A stretch of DNA of 64,000 bases, taken from the NCBI GenBank assembly GCA_964494475.1, contig CAZBRS010000014.1, positions 1 to 64,000 on the forward strand. Reading direction: 5' to 3'. The notes beneath the pieces were generated by a model. It ran no database searches, was not told the origin of the DNA, and saw only the letters and a program-made list of their open reading frames with translations. Each line of letters begins with the position of its first letter. Within the stretch, counting starts at the first letter, position 1. The stretch comes from CAZBRS01 sp964494475. GTDB taxonomy: Bacteria > Myxococcota_A > UBA9042 > CAZBRS01. Of this stretch, positions 39,392 to 47,142 are shown piece by piece. Both the position numbers and the translations under genes were made by a program.

Positions 39392-41551
39392 ATGCGTCTT
39401 CGTCCCCTCACCCGCACCGATCTGCTGGTGGCCGCGCTGCTGGCCGTGGGCTACTTCGCGCTGCTGCTCGCCACCTCCGACGGCATCGGCTACACGCGCG
39501 ACGAGAGCTTCTACTTCGACGCCGCGCAGGTCTACCAGCGCTGGTTCGTGAACGTCGAGCGGGCGTCCAGCGAGGCCGAACGCGAAGCGGCGCTCGGAAA
39601 GAGGGCCACCGTCGACGCGTGGCGCACCAACTTCGAGCACCCCCCCCTCCCGAAGGTGCTGTTCGGCTACTCGTGGCGCCTCTTCGGCCAGAAGGTACGC
39701 GAGGCCGAGTGGAGCGATTCGCCCCGCGGCGTGGCGATCACCGGGCTGCAGACCCCCGAGGGCTTCGAGCGGGGCGCCGTGGTCGAGGTCCAGGGCATCA
39801 CGCCGCTGCACGCCGACGGCACGCCGGGCTCGCCGCGGCGCATCGCGCTCGGCACCGTCGTCTCCCGCACCCCCGGCAAGGCCGTGCTGGCGCTGCAGCC
39901 CGGCGGCCCCAAGGACCGCGGCGAATGGAGCGCGCTCTGCCGCGCGGCGCCCGAGCGCGTGGCCCGCGGGTGCTCGGCCGTCGAGCGGCGCGCGCTCGCC
40001 GTGGTGGGCGAGATCACCGCCTTCCGCCTGCCCGCGTTCCTGCTGTCGGGGCTGCTGCTCGCGCTCGTCTACCTGTTCGGCGCGCAGACCCTCTCGCGCG
40101 TCGCGGGGCTGTTCGGGGCCGTGACGTTCGGGCTGGTACCGCGGCACTTCTTCCACGCCCACCTGATCTGCTTCGACCTGCCCATCACCACGCTCGTGAT
40201 GGCCACGCTGTACGCCTACGTGCTGTCGGAGCGCAGCCGACGCTGGGCGGTGGCGGCGGCGGTCGTGTGGGGCCTGGCGCTGCTCACCAAGCTGAACGCC
40301 TTCTTCACGCCCGGCGCCATCGCCCTGTACTGGCTGGTCTCGCGCTGGCGCGAGGTGCGCCGCTCCCGCGACGGCGGCCCGGGCCTGCAATTGCCTCCGG
40401 TTCCCCTGGCGCTGCTGCTCATGCCTCCCATCGGCCTGGCCATGCTCTTCGCGCTGTGGCCCAAGCTCTGGTACGACCCGTTCAAGTCGTTCTCGGAGTA
40501 CGTGGGCTTCCACATGAACCACGTCAACTACCTGCAGGAGTACTTCGGCCGCATCCTGGGACAGCCGCCCTACCCCCTGGGCTATCCCTTCGTGAAGACG
40601 TTCTTCACGGTGCCCGCGCTGCTGATGCTGGCGTTCCTGCCCGGGTTGGTGCTCTTCCTGCGGCGGTCGAGCGGCCTCGAGCGGCCCCTCAAGGTCTTCT
40701 ACGTCGTGAACCTGCTGGTGCCCATCGGCATCATCGCCGTGCCGACCACGCCGGTGTTCGGCGGCATCAAGCACTGGCTGCCCTCGATGCCGTTCTTCTG
40801 CCTGCTCGCGGGGTACGGGTTCGATCGCTTCGTCCGAGCCGCGGCCAGGGAGTTGGGGGATCGGCGGTTCGCTCGCCCCGCGCTCGCCCTCCTGCTCGGG
40901 GGCCTCACGGTCGCGTCGCTCACGGTGCAGACCGCCGACGCCTACCCGCACCTGACCGCGTACTGGAACGAGTGGATGGGCGGCTTCCAGGGTGCGGCCA
41001 ACCAGCGCATGCAGCGCCAGTTCTGGGGCCACGGCACCGAGGAGGTCATGCCCTTCGTGAACCGCTCCACGCCGCCCCGCGGGCGCGTCGATTTCCACGA
41101 GACCACCTGCGGCACGGCCGCCATGTACAAGCGGGAGGGCTGGCTGCGCGACGACGTGGGCTGCTCCAACGCCGCGTTCGGCACCGCGAGCGCCCTGTAC
41201 GAAGACCAGAAGTCGTGCACCGAGGTCGAGCTCGACATCCGCGAGACCTACGATCGCCTGCTGCCGAGCTTCACGGTCGACCGGCACGGCGTACCGCTCA
41301 TCCAGGTGTACCAGCCGCGCGCGTCGGCGCCGGTCACCCCGCGCGCGCCCGTGCGACTCGACGATGGCGACGGCGACGGCGCGGTGCGGGCCACGGGCGA
41401 CGATCCGGCCGCTCCGATCCTCCCCCTCAGCCCGGCGCGCCGGCTCTCCCCGCCGCCCTCCGCACCTCCAGCACCCCGCGCTTCAGATCCGGCCGGAAGC
41501 CGAGCATCAGCTGCGCCCGGGGGAAGCGCGCCTCCAGCCCCTTCCAGGTAG
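39392..41551 (+). CDS. GT39/ArnT-like membrane glycosyltransferase
   Basis: 719 residues. After the first helix there is DGIGYTRDESFYFDAAQVYQRW, with the Asp-Glu pair expected in the first periplasmic loop of lipid-linked-sugar (GT-C, dolichyl/undecaprenyl phosphate) transferases. Around 10-12 membrane helices follow (to about residue 520), then a soluble periplasmic domain (to about 650). The final 60-70 residues are Pro/Ala-rich. The last 125 bases overlap, tail to tail, the 3' end of the radical SAM gene at 41427. Its predicted transcript is leaderless and divergent from the radical SAM-GT2 operon. The acceptor is unknown. Confidence 0.88.
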   Translation: MRLRPLTRTDLLVAALLAVGYFALLLATSDGIGYTRDESFYFDAAQVYQRWFVNVERASSEAEREAALGKRATVDAWRTNFEHPPLPKVLFGYSWRLFGQKVREAEWSDSPRGVAITGLQTPEGFERGAVVEVQGITPLHADGTPGSPRRIALGTVVSRTPGKAVLALQPGGPKDRGEWSALCRAAPERVARGCSAVERRALAVVGEITAFRLPAFLLSGLLLALVYLFGAQTLSRVAGLFGAVTFGLVPRHFFHAHLICFDLPITTLVMATLYAYVLSERSRRWAVAAAVVWGLALLTKLNAFFTPGAIALYWLVSRWREVRRSRDGGPGLQLPPVPLALLLMPPIGLAMLFALWPKLWYDPFKSFSEYVGFHMNHVNYLQEYFGRILGQPPYPLGYPFVKTFFTVPALLMLAFLPGLVLFLRRSSGLERPLKVFYVVNLLVPIGIIAVPTTPVFGGIKHWLPSMPFFCLLAGYGFDRFVRAAARELGDRRFARPALALLLGGLTVASLTVQTADAYPHLTAYWNEWMGGFQGAANQRMQRQFWGHGTEEVMPFVNRSTPPRGRVDFHETTCGTAAMYKREGWLRDDVGCSNAAFGTASALYEDQKSCTEVELDIRETYDRLLPSFTVDRHGVPLIQVYQPRASAPVTPRAPVRLDDGDGDGAVRATGDDPAAPILPLSPARRLSPPPSAPPAPRASDPAGSRASAAPGGSAPPAPSR

Positions 41552-42467
41552 CGTGGCCCGGGCCGAGCACGGCGCCGCGGTCGCGCTCCGACACCGTGAC
41601 CTCGAGCTCGCCCTCCCCTCCCAGAGCGTCGACGAGGTCGCCGAGGCGCAGCGCCAGCGCCCGCGACGTGGCCAGGTAGCCGAAGCTCGGGTGAACGGGC
41701 CCGGCCACGAGGGCATCGCCCAGGTCGTCGGCGCCATGGAGTCCCACGCGGATCACGTCGACGCTCGCGTTCTGCAGCACGGCCAGCATGGCCGCGCAGC
41801 GCTCGAGCGCCTCGTCGAGGGTCAGGGGTTGGTAGGCACCGGAGCGGTGAAGCGCCTCGAGGGGCGCGCCCCGGAGCACGAGGGTGGGATGGAGCCTCAC
41901 CGAGTCGGGGGCCAGGGCAGCCACGGCCACCGCCGAGGCCACGTCGCTCTCGAAGCTCGCGCCGGGAAGCCCCGCCATCAGGTGCAGGCCCACGCGCAGG
42001 CCGCCGCGCCGCACAAGGGCCACCGCGCGCTCCACGGCGGTCCAGCCGCCCGACCGCCCCGCCGCGGCCAACACGTCGACGTCGGACGACTGGGCGCCCA
42101 GCTCGACCGTCTCGACCCCCGCGGCGGCCAGGCGCGCCACGGCGGCCGCGTCGACCAGCGCCGGGTGCGTCGAGACGCGCAGGGCGTGCACGGCGTCGCG
42201 CCGCAGGTAGCGCTGCCCCACGTCGAGCAGGCGTCGCTGCTCGGCCTCGGGCAAGCCGGTGAACGAGCCGCCGTAGAAGGCGATCTCGCGCTCGTGGAAG
42301 GGGTTCCGCGCTTGCGCGGCGGTCGCGAGGTAGGCGTCGACGTGCGCCTCGATCTCGGCGTCGGCGGGCAGGCCGTGCTGGCCCGTGGCCGAGGCCTGAT
42401 CGCAGTAGACGCAGGCCCCGGGGCAGCCCGCCTGGGGCAGGAAGACAGGGATGATCAGCCGCTTCAT
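41427..42467 (-). CDS. Elp3-like radical SAM protein
   Basis: 346 residues. CPGACVYCDQASATGQ near the start is the Elp3/HemN-like cluster motif (C-x3-C-x2-C), then EIAFYGGSFTGLP, THPALVD, VELGAQSSDVDVL and GLHLMAGLPGASFESD. These agree with the Elp3-type subfamily that in Firmicutes lies between rnc and smc; here it directly follows an RNase III gene (ATGA overlap), an independent sign of the same family. The GNAT domain of true Elp3 is absent. A role in tRNA modification is plausible but untested. Confidence 0.88.
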   Translation of the reverse strand: MKRLIIPVFLPQAGCPGACVYCDQASATGQHGLPADAEIEAHVDAYLATAAQARNPFHEREIAFYGGSFTGLPEAEQRRLLDVGQRYLRRDAVHALRVSTHPALVDAAAVARLAAAGVETVELGAQSSDVDVLAAAGRSGGWTAVERAVALVRRGGLRVGLHLMAGLPGASFESDVASAVAVAALAPDSVRLHPTLVLRGAPLEALHRSGAYQPLTLDEALERCAAMLAVLQNASVDVIRVGLHGADDLGDALVAGPVHPSFGYLATSRALALRLGDLVDALGGEGELEVTVSERDRGAVLGPGHATWKGLEARFPRAQLMLGFRPDLKRGVLEVRRAAGRAGAPG

Positions 42468-42949
42468 GGGGTGCGCGCTCGGCCTTCGGCCACGGCGGCC
42501 GCCCGGGTCTCCATCCAGCGCGCGCAGAGGGCGGCGGCGGCGGGCCAGCCACCGTCGAGGTACACGGCCCCGATCACGGCCTCGAGCCCGTTCGCCAGCA
42601 GCGACGCGCGATCACGCCCCCCCTGGTGCTCCATGCCGCGCCCGAGGCGCAGGTGCGCGCCGAGACCCAACTCCCGCGCCAGGTCGGCCAGGGCCTCGCG
42701 GCTCACCAGGAGGTCGGCGGCCTCGCTGAGGGGTCCGGGCTTCACCTCGCCCATCCGCTCGTGCAGACGCGTGCGCACCCACAGCTCGAGCGCTGCGTCG
42801 CCCAGGAACTCGAGGGCCTCGTTGTCGGGGCCGACCTCGGGGAGCTCGTTGCACAGGCTGCGGTGCGTGAGCGCCCGCTCGAGCAGGCGGGGGTCGCGGA
42901 ACACGTGGCCCACGTCGGGCACGGTGCTGGGCGGACGCCACGTCGTCAT
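42464..42949 (-). CDS. RNase III-domain protein lacking the dsRNA-binding domain
   Basis: 161 residues. The RNase III signature is NEALEFLGDAALEL (residues 43-56) and the second catalytic site ANGLEAVIGAVYLDGG is intact. The protein ends right after the nuclease domain; a normal bacterial RNase III has about 70 more residues forming the dsRBD. Upstream THRSLCNE is also standard. It may cut structured RNA with altered specificity, like mini-III. It sits between mtaB and the Elp3-like gene with ATGA overlaps on both sides. Confidence 0.88.
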   Translation of the reverse strand: MTTWRPPSTVPDVGHVFRDPRLLERALTHRSLCNELPEVGPDNEALEFLGDAALELWVRTRLHERMGEVKPGPLSEAADLLVSREALADLARELGLGAHLRLGRGMEHQGGRDRASLLANGLEAVIGAVYLDGGWPAAAALCARWMETRAAAVAEGRARTP

Positions 42950-44205
42950 GGGGAGTCTCCGCGCACCTCGCCCGCGTCGGCGGCGGTCACCCGCAGGGGG
43001 ACCCGCCGGTTCACGAGGTCGGCCGAGCCCGGCAGTCGGGCCCGCAGGTAGGTGCCCGTGTAGCCCGCCACGAACCCCGGGGCGACCACCTCCTCGACCA
43101 GCACCTCGTGCCGCTGGCCCACGTGGGCGGCCGCGAAGGCCGCGCGCTTGCGGTCCGAGAGCGCGCGCAGGGCCGCTACGCGCTGCCGCACGACCGGCCC
43201 CGGCACCCGATCCGGCAGGCGCTCGGCGTCGGTGCCCGGGCGCGGCGAGTACGAGAACACGTGCAGGTAGGTGAAGGGCAGCTCGGTCACCAGGGCCAGC
43301 GTGGCCTGGAAGGCGGCGTCGGTCTCGCCGGGGAAGCCCACCACCAGGTCGGTGCCGAGGCCCAGGGGCCCCAGCGGGGCGAGCCGCAGGATGGCCTCGC
43401 GCGCTCCCCGCACGTCGTAGCGCCGGCGCATGGCCGCCAGCACGCCGTCGTCGCCGGCCTGCAGCGCCACGTGCAGGTGCGGCGCGATCCAGCGATGGCG
43501 CCCCAGGGCGTCGACCAGGCGCGCGTCGACCTCGTTCGGCTCCACCGAGCTGAGGCGAACGCGGGGCAGCCCGGACACCCCCGCCAGGCGATCGAGCAGC
43601 GCCACCAGATCGGTCGGCGGCGACTGGTCGTGGCCGTAGAAGCCCAGGTGCGTGCCCGTGAGCACCACCTCGCCCAAGTCCAGCGCGGCCGCGCGCGCCA
43701 CCAGGGCCGCGACCCGCTCGGGCGCGAGGCTGCGCGTGCGACCGCGCGCCCTGGGCACGATGCAGTAGGAGCAGTCGTAGTCGCAGCCTTCCTGGATCTT
43801 CAGGAAGGCGCGCGTGCGGGGGCCCGTGGCCAGGGCCTCGGGCGCGGGCCAGTCAGACCCCTCGGGCGAGGCCCCCAGGGCCGCGAAGAGCTCGTGGCGC
43901 CGCGACACGCCGTAGATCTCGACGCCGGGAAGCTCGGCCGCCAGGCGCTCGGGATAGACCTCGGCCGTGCACCCCGTGACCAGCACCCGCGTGTCGGCCC
44001 GCCGCGCCAGCACGCGCCGCACGGCCTTGCGCAGGTCGGCGTCGCCCTTCGCGGTCACCGTGCACGAGTTCAGCACCACCACGTCGGGGTCGTCGTCGAT
44101 CTCGACCACGCCCCACGAGTGCTCGGGGAGCGCGTTCATGAGGCGGACCGAATCCGCCCAGTTGGTCTTGCAGCCGAAGGTGAGGAACGCGACGCGGGCC
44201 TTCAT
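42946..44205 (-). CDS. mtaB: tRNA t6A37 methylthiotransferase MtaB
   Basis: 419 residues. The N-terminal UPF0004 domain (FLTFGCKTNWADS, LNSCTVTAKGD, VTGCTAEVYPE) supplies three cysteines. The radical SAM motif is KIQEGCDYDCSYCIVPRARGRTRS, followed by EVVLTGTHLGFYGHD and a C-terminal TRAM-like domain. The pattern fits MtaB, which makes ms2t6A at position 37 of tRNA, rather than MiaB or RimO. It overlaps the RNase III gene (ATGA) and lies 21 bases after cysK, possibly read through from it. Confidence 0.92.
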   Translation of the reverse strand: MKARVAFLTFGCKTNWADSVRLMNALPEHSWGVVEIDDDPDVVVLNSCTVTAKGDADLRKAVRRVLARRADTRVLVTGCTAEVYPERLAAELPGVEIYGVSRRHELFAALGASPEGSDWPAPEALATGPRTRAFLKIQEGCDYDCSYCIVPRARGRTRSLAPERVAALVARAAALDLGEVVLTGTHLGFYGHDQSPPTDLVALLDRLAGVSGLPRVRLSSVEPNEVDARLVDALGRHRWIAPHLHVALQAGDDGVLAAMRRRYDVRGAREAILRLAPLGPLGLGTDLVVGFPGETDAAFQATLALVTELPFTYLHVFSYSPRPGTDAERLPDRVPGPVVRQRVAALRALSDRKRAAFAAAHVGQRHEVLVEEVVAPGFVAGYTGTYLRARLPGSADLVNRRVPLRVTAADAGEVRGDSP

Positions 44206-44226
44206 GCCGCGTCTTGTACCATAGAA

Positions 44227-45210
44227 TCAGCCGGCCTTCATCTGCTCCACGCCCGTGAACAGCCCCTCGAACAGGATGCCGGACAGGTAGCGCTCGGCGA
44301 GGTCGGGCAGGATCACGGCGATGCGCTTGCCCTCGAACTCGGGCAGCTTCGCGAGGCGCAGGGCCACGGCCGCCGCGGCGCCGCTCGAGATGCCGACGAG
44401 CAGGCCCTCTTCGGCGGCCAGGCGGCGGGCCATCTCGACCGACTCTTCGGAGCTGACGGTCTCGGCCCGGTCGACGAGGGCGAGGTCGAGGTTGTCGGGG
44501 AGGAAGCCCGCGCCGATGCCCTGGATCTTGTGGGGCCCGGGGACGAGCTCCTTCCCCGCGAGCTTCTGGGTGATGACAGGGCTGGTGCTCGGCTCGACGG
44601 CCACCGAGATCAGGGGCTTCCCGCGCGTCTTCTCCCAGTAACGGCTGATGCCGGTGAGCGTGCCGCCCGTGCCGACGCCCGCGACCAGCACGTCGAGGTT
44701 GCCGTCGGTGTCGTCCCACAGCTCGGGGCCGGTGGTCTGCTCGTGGATGGCCGGGTTCGCCGGGTTCGAGAACTGCATGGGCATGTAGTACTTGCGCGGA
44801 TCGGACTCGGCGATCTCCTGGGCCTTGGCGATGGCGCCCTTCATGCCCTTCGCGCCCTCGGTCAGCACCACGCGCGCCCCCAGCGCGATGAGCACCTTTC
44901 GGCGCTCGATGCTCATGGTCTCGGGCATGGTGAGCGTGAGCGGGTAGCCGCGGGCCGCCGCCACGAACGCGAGCGCGATGCCCGTGTTGCCCGACGTGGG
45001 CTCGACCAGCTCGTTGCCGCGCCCCAGCACACCCCGTCTCTCGGCGTCCCACACCATCGAGGCGCCGATACGGCACTTGACGGAGTAGGAGGGGTTCCGC
45101 CCCTCCACCTTGGCGAGCACCTCGGCCCGCGCGCCCTGGGCGACGCGGTTCAACCGCACGAGCGGCGTACGGCCGATGGTCAGGCTGTTGTCCTCGAAGA
45201 TGCGTCCCAT
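44227..45210 (-). CDS. cysK: Cysteine synthase A (O-acetylserine sulfhydrylase)
   Basis: 327 residues. PLP lysine Lys45 in PSYSVKCRIGASMV, substrate loop EPTSGNTGIALA, PLP phosphate loop GVGTGGTLTGISRYW, and the SSGAAAAVAL segment. It makes cysteine from O-acetylserine and sulfide. AAGGAGG lies 7 bases before the ATG. The gene follows an Rrf2 regulator after 32 bases, which suggests control by cysteine or O-acetylserine supply as in CymR systems. Confidence 0.96.
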   Translation of the reverse strand: MGRIFEDNSLTIGRTPLVRLNRVAQGARAEVLAKVEGRNPSYSVKCRIGASMVWDAERRGVLGRGNELVEPTSGNTGIALAFVAAARGYPLTLTMPETMSIERRKVLIALGARVVLTEGAKGMKGAIAKAQEIAESDPRKYYMPMQFSNPANPAIHEQTTGPELWDDTDGNLDVLVAGVGTGGTLTGISRYWEKTRGKPLISVAVEPSTSPVITQKLAGKELVPGPHKIQGIGAGFLPDNLDLALVDRAETVSSEESVEMARRLAAEEGLLVGISSGAAAAVALRLAKLPEFEGKRIAVILPDLAERYLSGILFEGLFTGVEQMKAG

Positions 45211-45242
45211 GGAATGACCTCCTTGCGTGCGCGCGCGGCGCG

Positions 45243-45698
45243 CTAGATGACGAAATCGGGCCCCTGCGCCTTGCGTGCCCTGGCGTCACGCTCGACGAGA
45301 TCGCCGACCGTGACGTTCGCGTAGAATCGATCGAGCGTCTTGGCGACTTCTCCCCAGAGCGAACGGAAGGGCTCGGCGCTCGCGCTGCGCTGATCGGCAG
45401 ATCGCCTCGCTTCGTCGGCCGGAACGCCGAGGAAGGGCCCGTCGATCTCGCGGATGACCTCGGCCACGTTGATCTGGTCGGCCCTCCGGCCCAGCCAGTA
45501 CCCGCCCTTGACGCCGCGCCGACTCTCGACCAGCCCGGCCTTCTTGAGATCGGCCAGGATGGCCTCGAGGAAGCGCGCCGGCGCGCCCTGGGACTCGGCG
45601 ATCTCGGTGACCCTCACCGGCCCCATGCCGGCGCGCCGGCCGAGCTCGAGCATGGCCCGGAGGGCGTAGTCGCAACGACTGCTGTGAATGGCGCTCAT
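45243..45698 (-). CDS. Rrf2-family regulator, CymR-like (no Fe-S cysteines)
   Basis: 151 residues. The Rrf2 winged helix is clear: SRCDYALRAMLELGRR, VTEIAESQGAPARFLEAILADLKKAGLVESRRGVKGGYWLGR. The only cysteine is Cys10, so the three-Cys cluster of IscR and NsrR is absent; this is the CymR/CysR condition. GGAGG lies before the ATG at 45698. It sits directly ahead of cysK behind a promoter with an inverted repeat in its spacer, so self-repression and cysK control are likely. Confidence 0.92.
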   Translation of the reverse strand: MSAIHSSRCDYALRAMLELGRRAGMGPVRVTEIAESQGAPARFLEAILADLKKAGLVESRRGVKGGYWLGRRADQINVAEVIREIDGPFLGVPADEARRSADQRSASAEPFRSLWGEVAKTLDRFYANVTVGDLVERDARARKAQGPDFVI

Positions 45699-45738
45699 GC
45701 CTGCCTCCAATACCAACCTTTCCCGGTGGGCAATTGTG

Positions 45739-45766
45739 ATTTTATGGACACCCTGGTGGATGTCAA
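45739..45766 (-). promoter_or_regulatory. Promoter of the Rrf2-cysK operon
   Basis: Minus strand: TTGACA (45766-45761), 16-bp spacer, TAAAAT (45744-45739). The start near 45732 leaves a 34-base leader with the GGAGG site. Confidence 0.7.
45747..45764. promoter_or_regulatory. Inverted repeat, likely Rrf2 operator
   Basis: GACACCC-TGGT-GGATGTC: arms match at 6 of 7 positions around a 4-base centre. It fills the promoter spacer and covers four bases of the -35 box, so a bound dimer would block RNA polymerase. Confidence 0.55.
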
Positions 45767-45806
45767 GAACGTATTCTTCATTTCCGCTATCGAACGGTCG
45801 AGGATT

Positions 45807-46364
45807 CTACCCGTTGCCGAGCGAGCCGAACCACGAGGAGGGGTCGATGCCGAGGCCCTCGTAGGCGAGCTGCCAACGGTTCGCGGCCGGCACGTCGAAG
45901 AGCAGGCGGCGGTCGACGGGCAGGGGCACCCACGCGCCCATCTCGATCTCGGTCTCGAGCTGGCCGGGCGCCCAGCCCGCGTAGCCGAGCAGGAACAGGA
46001 AGCGCCCCGCGTCGGCGCGCTGCAGCAACTGGTCGAGCACGCTCCGCGAGCCCGACACCCGCAGATCGGCCTCGACGTGGAACGACTCGTCGCGGCCCTC
46101 GTCGCCTTCGTACACCACCCAGCCGATGCCCTCGGCCACGGGACCGCCCAGGTGGATGCGCGCGCGGCGGAAGGCGGCGTCGGCGGGCTCGACCCCAAGG
46201 TTGTCGAGGAGCTCTCCGAGCCGCTGGTCGGTGGGCCGGTTCACGATCAGCCCCGTGGCGCCGTTCTCGTCGTGGTGGAAGAGCAACACGAGCGTCTTGG
46301 AGAAGTTCGGATCGCCGAGCGTGGGGCTGGCGAGCAGGATGCCAGGCGCGTGTCGAACCCCCAT
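45807..46364 (-). CDS. AlgH/YqgE family protein (UPF0301)
   Basis: 185 residues. GILLASPTLGDPNFSKTLVLLFHHDENGATGLIVNRPT and HLGGPVAEG, then RFLFLLGYAGWAPGQLETEI and W-x-PL-x-D, are the complete family pattern. The function is unclear: AlgH affects alginate regulation in Pseudomonas, and the fold suggests protein or ligand binding. A single gene with its own promoter. Confidence 0.93.
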   Translation of the reverse strand: MGVRHAPGILLASPTLGDPNFSKTLVLLFHHDENGATGLIVNRPTDQRLGELLDNLGVEPADAAFRRARIHLGGPVAEGIGWVVYEGDEGRDESFHVEADLRVSGSRSVLDQLLQRADAGRFLFLLGYAGWAPGQLETEIEMGAWVPLPVDRRLLFDVPAANRWQLAYEGLGIDPSSWFGSLGNG

Positions 46365-46399
46365 GAGGGGCCTCCGCCGGTAGCGAACGGTTCGACTTC

Positions 46400-46428
46400 A
46401 GGATAGGACCGGAGGCGGTCGGGCGCAA
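46400..46428 (-). promoter_or_regulatory. Promoter of the AlgH/YqgE gene
   Basis: Minus strand: TTGCGC (46428-46423), 17-bp spacer, TATCCT (46405-46400). Identical hexamers and spacing to the transaldolase promoter. Confidence 0.6.
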
Positions 46429-46460
46429 GAGACGGCCCGAGGCGTCGCTCGATCTTTCGG

Positions 46461-46490
46461 TTGAACCGCCGCGGGCTGCCGGGTTACATT
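46461..46490 (+). promoter_or_regulatory. Possible promoter of tdk
   Basis: TTGAAC at 46461-46466, 18-bp spacer, TACATT at 46485-46490. The start near 46497 leaves 16 bases before the ATG. Confidence 0.4.
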
Positions 46491-46512
46491 CCAGGCAACC
46501 GTGAGGGCAGGC

Positions 46513-47142
46513 ATGAACTCGTACCCCCTGGGCGCCGGCGGCTGGATCGAGGTGATCTGCGGCAGCATGTTCAGCGGCAAGAGCGAAGAGCTCATCCGCC
46601 GCCTGCGCCGCGCCATCATCGCAAGGCAACGGGTGCAGGTCTTCAAGGCGCGCCTCGACGATCGCTACGAGGCCGAGTTCGTGGTGTCGCACAGCCGCAT
46701 GCGCATCGAGGCCGAGCGCGTGACCGCCTCGCGCGAAATCCTCGACCGCCTCGATCCGCGCACCGAGGTGGTGGGCATCGACGAGGTTCAGTTCCTCGAT
46801 GCGGGCATCGTCGAGGTGGCCGAGCGCCTGGCCAACATGGGCAAGCGCGTCATCGTCGCCGGGCTCGACCAGGACTACCAGGGGCGGCCCTTCGAGCCCG
46901 TGCCGCAGCTCATGGCCGTGGCCGAGTACGTGACCAAGGCGCTGGCCGTGTGCTCGGTGTGCGGAGCCCCGGCCAACCGCTCCCAGCGCCTGGTCGACTC
47001 GAACGAGCGCGTGGTCGTGGGCGCCGGCGACGCCTACGAGGCCCGCTGCCGCCGCCACTTCGATCCCGACGCCGGCCGCCAGCGCACCTTCGACCTCACC
47101 CGGGGCGTCTCGAGCCCCGAGCCCGCGGAGCCCAAGGGGTGA
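46513..47142 (+). CDS. tdk: Thymidine kinase
   Basis: 209 residues. P-loop GSMFSGKSEELIRRLRR (17-33), the DE motif VVGIDEVQFLDAGIVEV, the lid-region GLDQDYQGRPFEPVPQLM, and zinc cysteines in CSVCGAPANRSQR with a later CRRHF. This is the bacterial/vaccinia-type enzyme salvaging thymidine. The ATG at 46513 is preferred to the GTG at 46501. Its stop overlaps the GTG start of the STAS-MlaE gene. Confidence 0.95.
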   Translation: MNSYPLGAGGWIEVICGSMFSGKSEELIRRLRRAIIARQRVQVFKARLDDRYEAEFVVSHSRMRIEAERVTASREILDRLDPRTEVVGIDEVQFLDAGIVEVAERLANMGKRVIVAGLDQDYQGRPFEPVPQLMAVAEYVTKALAVCSVCGAPANRSQRLVDSNERVVVGAGDAYEARCRRHFDPDAGRQRTFDLTRGVSSPEPAEPKG

